The notes beneath the pieces were generated by a model that saw nothing but the letters and a program-made list of their open reading frames with translations, had not been told where the DNA came from and did not search any database. Positions 13,766-17,635 of a stretch of DNA of 17,635 nucleotides are shown piece by piece; position 1 is the stretch's first letter, and each line of letters opens with the position of its first letter. The translations under genes were made by a program, and so were the position numbers. Origin of the DNA: Candidatus Aminicenantota bacterium (GTDB taxonomy: Bacteria > Acidobacteriota > Aminicenantia > Aminicenantales > JAFGBC01). The stretch spans positions 1 through 17,635 of the forward strand of contig JAFGBC010000011.1 of assembly GCA_016933355.1 (NCBI GenBank), given 5' to 3'.

Positions 13766-15166
13766 ATGAACGACGACGCCCGGGCCCGCCTTATCGCCGC
13801 GCTCGAAGACCGCTATCGGCGGCGCACCCCGAAGGGCTTCCGGATCCACGAGCGGGCGCGCAAGGTCATGGTTCGGGGCGGGAGCCATACGCTCCGCCTC
13901 TGGTCTCCCTATCCGGTCAGCCTGAGCCGGGCCAAGGGCGCCCTCATCTGGGACGCGGACGCGAACGCTTACACGGATTATTGGCAGGGGCATTACGCCA
14001 ATATCTTGGGGCATAATCCCGCGGTCGTCCTCCGCGCCCTTCGGGGGATCCACGAGGAGGGCGCCCTGCAGACGGGGTTCGAAGAGGCGGTCCAGATCGA
14101 GCTGGCCGAGATCATCCAGCGGCAGCTGGGCTGGGAAGGGAACCGGGTCCGCTTCACGACCTCGGGAACGCTGGCGACGATGTACGCGGTCATGCTCGCC
14201 GAGGCCTACACGGGCCGGGAGCTGGTCCTCAAGGTCGGCGGCGGCTGGCACGGGGCGTCGCCCTATCTCCTCAAGGGGGTTCACTTCGACCCGGTCCGGG
14301 GGTTCGACCATGCCGATTCGGCGGGCGTCCCGAGCGCCTTGAGCCGGAAAACGCTCGTGACCCGCTTCGGCGACCTCGATTCCTTGAAAGCCGTCCTGAA
14401 AGCCAAGGGCGACCGGATCGCCTGTTTCATCGTCGAGCCCTTCCTGGGCGCGGGCGGCTTCCTGCCCGCTCCGAAGGACTACCTCAGGGAGGCGAGGCGT
14501 CTGACGGAGCGCTACGGCGTTCTCCTCATTTTCGACGAGATCATCTCGGGCTTCCGGTTCGCTCCGACCGGCCTTCAGACCCTTTACGGCATCCGGCCCG
14601 ACCTGTCGACGCTCGGAAAGCTCATCGGCGGCGGCCACGCCGTCTCGGCCGTCGTGGGGCGGGCCGATATCATGGGCGGCTGCGAAGCGCGCGCTCCGAG
14701 GGGGCGGCGGGTGGTGTTCGAAGGCGGGACGTTTTCCGCCCATGCCGAGTATGTGGCCGCGGGCCTGGCCTTGGTCAAACACCTGATCCGGCATGCGGAC
14801 GAGGTTTATCCGCGCCTGGCCCGGCTGGGAGAGCGCCTGCGCCGCGGCATCGCGTCCGCCTTCGCCGCGTCGGGGATCGAGGCCCGCTGCACGGGCGGCG
14901 GCAATGACGTCGTCCCCGGGAGCTCTCTCTTCTTCATCCATTTTCCGAGGAGCGGGGCGCCGTTCCGGACCGTGGACGACCTTCACGACCCCCGCGTTTC
15001 GGACGCCGACCTGCGGGAGCGCATTCTCAAGCTGGCGCTCCTCAACGAGGGCGTTCACGTCATGCACGGCGGGGGGGCCGTGTCGACCGCCCATGACGAC
15101 GCGGCCGTCCTAAGAACGATCGACGCCTGCGCCGAAGTCGGCCGCCTGTTCAAGACGTATGCCTAG
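13766..15166 (+). CDS. Class III PLP-dependent aminotransferase, glutamate-1-semialdehyde aminomutase-like
   Basis: This encodes 466 residues, about 40 longer than typical HemL. Class III features are in order: WDADANAYTDYW (62-73), H-N-P-A-V (83-87), SGT (133-135 region), WHG (161-163, where Tyr is usual in place of Trp), Glu223-Pro224, the PLP-ring Asp257 (IFDEIISGFR), the Schiff-base Lys285 (STLGKLIGGG) and the EGGTFSAH phosphate segment. The motif normally reading G-T/S-E-A instead reads G-T-L-A (TSGTLATMYA). An expanded C-terminal region suggests a substrate other than glutamate-1-semialdehyde, so I give no hemL symbol. The ribosome site is weak (GAGGGGG, well upstream). It probably shares the threonine aldolase transcript. 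Only six bases separate its stop from the converging rhamnosidase. Confidence 0.88.
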   Translation: MNDDARARLIAALEDRYRRRTPKGFRIHERARKVMVRGGSHTLRLWSPYPVSLSRAKGALIWDADANAYTDYWQGHYANILGHNPAVVLRALRGIHEEGALQTGFEEAVQIELAEIIQRQLGWEGNRVRFTTSGTLATMYAVMLAEAYTGRELVLKVGGGWHGASPYLLKGVHFDPVRGFDHADSAGVPSALSRKTLVTRFGDLDSLKAVLKAKGDRIACFIVEPFLGAGGFLPAPKDYLREARRLTERYGVLLIFDEIISGFRFAPTGLQTLYGIRPDLSTLGKLIGGGHAVSAVVGRADIMGGCEARAPRGRRVVFEGGTFSAHAEYVAAGLALVKHLIRHADEVYPRLARLGERLRRGIASAFAASGIEARCTGGGNDVVPGSSLFFIHFPRSGAPFRTVDDLHDPRVSDADLRERILKLALLNEGVHVMHGGGAVSTAHDDAAVLRTIDACAEVGRLFKTYA

Positions 15167-15172
15167 GGCTCG

Positions 15173-17635
15173 TCAGGACACGGCAAAGTCGTAGCGTCCG
15201 CTTCCGACGCGGAGGACGAGGGCGCCTTCCCGCCGTCGGTCGCGCACGAACTCAACGTCCGGATGCGGCACGGCCCGGCCTTGCTTCCAGACCAAACGGT
15301 CGTCGGCCCGGACCTCTGCGGAGGGCGAGGCCATCGGCAGGACGATGTCCGCCGCGACGCCGACCGGGATTTCGACGCTGAGCCGGAAGAGGCCGTCGTC
15401 CCGCGCCCATCCCGCCTTCACGACGCCCCGGACGGTCCTGTGCGCGGCCCGGACCGAGCGGAGGCCGGCGGGAACGAGCGGCTGCACGGCCATACGCGCC
15501 CAGCCGGGCGCCAGGCAGCGAATCCCGGCCAGCGCCCCGTAGAACCAGGCCCCGACGCTCCCGAGCATGATGTGGTTGTGGGAGTTCATCCCTCCGCCCG
15601 TCATCTTCTCCCATCGTTCCCAGAGCGTGGTCGCGCCCTCCCGAATCATGTAGCCCCAGCCGGGGTAGCTGGTTTGGGTTGCGACCCGGAAGGCCGCGTC
15701 GCCCCGTCCGATCGCGGTCAGAACCTCGAGCAGGTAGCGCGTCCCGATGATCCCCGTGTCGAGATGGAAATCCCGGTCGTCGACGACGCTTCGCATCAGC
15801 GCCCCGATGACGGAGCGACGGGCGCGGGAGGGAACGAGACCGAGGGCCAGAGGAAGAATCTGCGAGGTCTGCGAGGGCGCGCGGTCGGCCGGCCCGAAGC
15901 GCCGGCCCGCGTATTCGCCGTCGCGCAGGAAGGCCCCGTTGAATGCCGCCCCGATCGTCTCGCGGCGGGCGGCATAGCGGCGGGCGACGCTCGTCTGTCC
16001 CAGGGTCTCGGCCATCCGGACGAAAAGGCCGGTATCGTGATAGAGGTAGAAGGTCGATGTCAGGGCCAGCGGCGTCTTTTTCGGGCCGATGCTCCCGGGC
16101 GGACACCAGTCGCCGTACTTTCCCAGGTTTTTCAGCAGGCCGCCCCGGGAACGCGACCACAGGAAATCGACGTAGCGTTTGACGGAGGCGTAATGGGCGG
16201 CCAGGGCGCGGTCGTCGCCGTAGCGCCAGTAGAGCAGCCAGACGAGCTGGGGGTAGGCGGTCCCCCAGGCGGGATCGGACGGATAGAGCTGTTTGTAATA
16301 GGGCGGAACGACGTCAGGAAGGCTTCCGTCCTTGCGCTGGGAAAGCCGGATATCCTCGACGAACTTGGCCCAGAAAGCGGCCAGGTCGAAGTTGAAGCAG
16401 GCTTGCTCGGCGGCGAGATGGGCGTCGCCCAGCCAGCCGTGGCGCTCGTCCCGCTGGGGGCAGTCGGTCGGGATGCTCATCAGGTTGGAGGCCTGGCCGC
16501 GGAGGATGTTGGCCTGGACCCGGTTGATCAGCGGGTGCGACGAGCGGAAGCGTCCGGCTGTTTCAACGGCGCTCCGAACCGCTCGGGCTTCGGCGCGAAG
16601 GAGTCGGACTCTTGACGGCCCCGTCCGGATTTCGGCGTAGCGGAAGCCGTGATAGCTGAAGCGGGGTTCGTAGGTCTCAATTCCCCGCCCTTCGAGCCTG
16701 TAGACGTCGGTCGCCGCGGCGTTCTGGTTGGGCGAGGTATTCAGAGACCCGTCCTCGTGAAGGATCTCGGCGTGGCGCAGCCGGACCTCCGCTCCGCGCG
16801 GACCGCGGACGGCGATGCGAACCCAGCCCGCCAGATTCTGCCCGAAATCAAAGATGCGGACGCCCGGCGCCGTCGTCAGCGCCCGCCGAGGCCGGATCGT
16901 CCGGACGACCCGGACGGCCGGCATCGTCTGGGCGACGAGGGCGGGGCCGCCGGTTTCCTTGACCGGCGCCCAGCTCCGGGCCGCGAAGCCCGGCTTGTCC
17001 CAGCCTCTCGCCTCGAGCCGGGCGTCGCAAACTTCGCCGTCATAGAGGCCGTTCTCGAGAATCGGGCCGCGACCCGACATCCAGCTTCCATCCGAGACGA
17101 CTCTCAGTTCGGACCCGTCGCGGCGCTCGATGACGAGCTCCAGGAAGAGGCGCGGTCCGCCGTATCCGTAGGTGGGGATATGGCGGCCGTTCCCGAGCAC
17201 GACGCCGAACGCGTTGCGCGAGGCCAGGCGGCCGGTCACGTCGTAGGCGGCGTAGAGGGCGCGCCTCGCGTAGTCGGTCCATCCCGGGTCGAGCACGTGG
17301 TCCCCGACCTTACGCCCGTTCAGGCGGAGCTCGTAATGGCCCAAGCCGCAGATAAAAACGGCGGCCCGGACGGCGTCGCGCGGCGCCCTGAACTCCTTCC
17401 TCAGGTAGACGCCGCGGGCCTGGATGACGTCTCCCAGGTCACGGCCGAGGAGGGTGGTCCCTTTCGTCTTGAAGAGGCGGAGCGAGCGCGGCTCGATCCA
17501 GCGGGCGGTCCAGTCCCGAGCGGATAGGGCGCCGGTGCCGAAGGAGGCCGTCCGCGAGAGGGGCGAGATGCGGCCCCGCGCGTCGCCCCAGCCGACCCGC
17601 CAGTAATAACGGCGGAAGCTCGCGAGCGGGAGACC
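15173..17635 (-). CDS. GH78 alpha-L-rhamnosidase (5' end outside window)
   Basis: The C-terminal 820 residues are present; the frame is open to the right edge, so the start and any signal peptide lie outside. A fibronectin-like segment comes first (RRYYWRVGWGDARGRISP, with FGTG and WTARWI following). Then come the N-terminal beta domain (GHYELRLNGRKVGDHVLDPG, YAAYDVT), the second beta domain (FDFGQNLAGW), the (alpha/alpha)6 barrel and a C-terminal beta domain. Catalytic-barrel signatures are CPQRDERHGWLGD (16424-16465) and WERWEKMTGGGMNSHNH (15571-15625), which hold the glutamates proposed as general acid and base in this family. The enzyme would release terminal L-rhamnose from plant or microbial glycans or glycosides. 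It converges with the aminotransferase gene; no rhamnose catabolism gene is in view. Confidence 0.94.
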   Translation of the reverse strand, partial: GLPLASFRRYYWRVGWGDARGRISPLSRTASFGTGALSARDWTARWIEPRSLRLFKTKGTTLLGRDLGDVIQARGVYLRKEFRAPRDAVRAAVFICGLGHYELRLNGRKVGDHVLDPGWTDYARRALYAAYDVTGRLASRNAFGVVLGNGRHIPTYGYGGPRLFLELVIERRDGSELRVVSDGSWMSGRGPILENGLYDGEVCDARLEARGWDKPGFAARSWAPVKETGGPALVAQTMPAVRVVRTIRPRRALTTAPGVRIFDFGQNLAGWVRIAVRGPRGAEVRLRHAEILHEDGSLNTSPNQNAAATDVYRLEGRGIETYEPRFSYHGFRYAEIRTGPSRVRLLRAEARAVRSAVETAGRFRSSHPLINRVQANILRGQASNLMSIPTDCPQRDERHGWLGDAHLAAEQACFNFDLAAFWAKFVEDIRLSQRKDGSLPDVVPPYYKQLYPSDPAWGTAYPQLVWLLYWRYGDDRALAAHYASVKRYVDFLWSRSRGGLLKNLGKYGDWCPPGSIGPKKTPLALTSTFYLYHDTGLFVRMAETLGQTSVARRYAARRETIGAAFNGAFLRDGEYAGRRFGPADRAPSQTSQILPLALGLVPSRARRSVIGALMRSVVDDRDFHLDTGIIGTRYLLEVLTAIGRGDAAFRVATQTSYPGWGYMIREGATTLWERWEKMTGGGMNSHNHIMLGSVGAWFYGALAGIRCLAPGWARMAVQPLVPAGLRSVRAAHRTVRGVVKAGWARDDGLFRLSVEIPVGVAADIVLPMASPSAEVRADDRLVWKQGRAVPHPDVEFVRDRRREGALVLRVGSGRYDFAVS

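Noticed and set aside
13214..15094. Minus-strand open frame of 626 codons antisense to the aldolase and aminotransferase genes
   Set aside because: It spans two well-supported genes on the opposite strand, has low-complexity Arg/Gly/Pro/Asp composition and no motif.
15263..16615. Plus-strand open frame of 450 codons antisense to the rhamnosidase
   Set aside because: Low complexity and no domain; the minus-strand GH78 gene fully explains the region.
17342..17344. Rhamnosidase start at 17344 (TTG)
   Set aside because: The same frame continues to the window edge with clear GH78 N-terminal sequence, so this is an internal Leu codon and the true start is outside.
1..17635. tRNA, rRNA, CRISPR, insertion sequence or prophage content
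   Set aside because: Intergenic spaces are all under 180 bases and none shows a tRNA fold, repeated spacers, terminal inverted repeats or a transposase or integrase.

Overview
The window is GC-rich and gene-dense bacterial chromosome. It holds 18 protein-coding genes, two of them cut by the window edges. I see no tRNA, rRNA, CRISPR array, insertion sequence or phage gene. A BamD-type lipoprotein implies an outer membrane, so the host is Gram-negative. The host lineage is inference only: tandem DUF507 genes, a short NusA and IF2, a PASTA-rpe pair and a GH78 rhamnosidase would fit an Acidobacteriota- or Aminicenantota-like bacterium, or another deep Gram-negative lineage.

Region 1 (1-5792, minus strand) is a translation and RNA-maturation cluster in the order nusA, infB, DUF503, rbfA, nrnA, truB, DUF507, DUF507. 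It reads from right to left. Several junctions overlap by 4-8 bases and the others lie within about 21 bases, except that 61 bases separate truB from the DUF507 pair. The cluster has its own near-consensus sigma70-type promoter (5842-5870), which overlaps the miaB stop codon. The ylxR and rimP genes, often found in this cluster, are absent. A perfect 8-bp inverted repeat (343-366) sits directly before the first DUF507 start codon.

Region 2 (5867-12534, minus strand) is a second collinear array: a PASTA membrane protein, rpe, a UDP-sugar epimerase, bamD, recN, a C_GCAxxG_C_C redox protein and miaB. The genes are tightly packed and probably share a transcript from the 12535-12710 region. They span envelope assembly, sugar-phosphate and nucleotide-sugar metabolism, DNA repair and tRNA modification, so this looks like a housekeeping operon rather than one pathway.

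Region 3 (12659-15166, plus strand) is divergent from region 2. A TATAAT promoter and strong Shine-Dalgarno precede a threonine aldolase, followed 20 bases later by a class III, HemL-like PLP aminotransferase.

Region 4 (15173-17635, minus strand) is a large GH78 alpha-L-rhamnosidase. It converges on the aminotransferase with only 6 bases between stop codons and runs off the right edge.

I did not find a clear new multi-gene system. The points most worth a second look are the inverted repeat before DUF507, a Glu-to-Leu change in a usually conserved motif of the aminotransferase, an Asp-to-Glu change in a predicted metal-binding motif of NrnA, and the redox protein lodged between recN and miaB.
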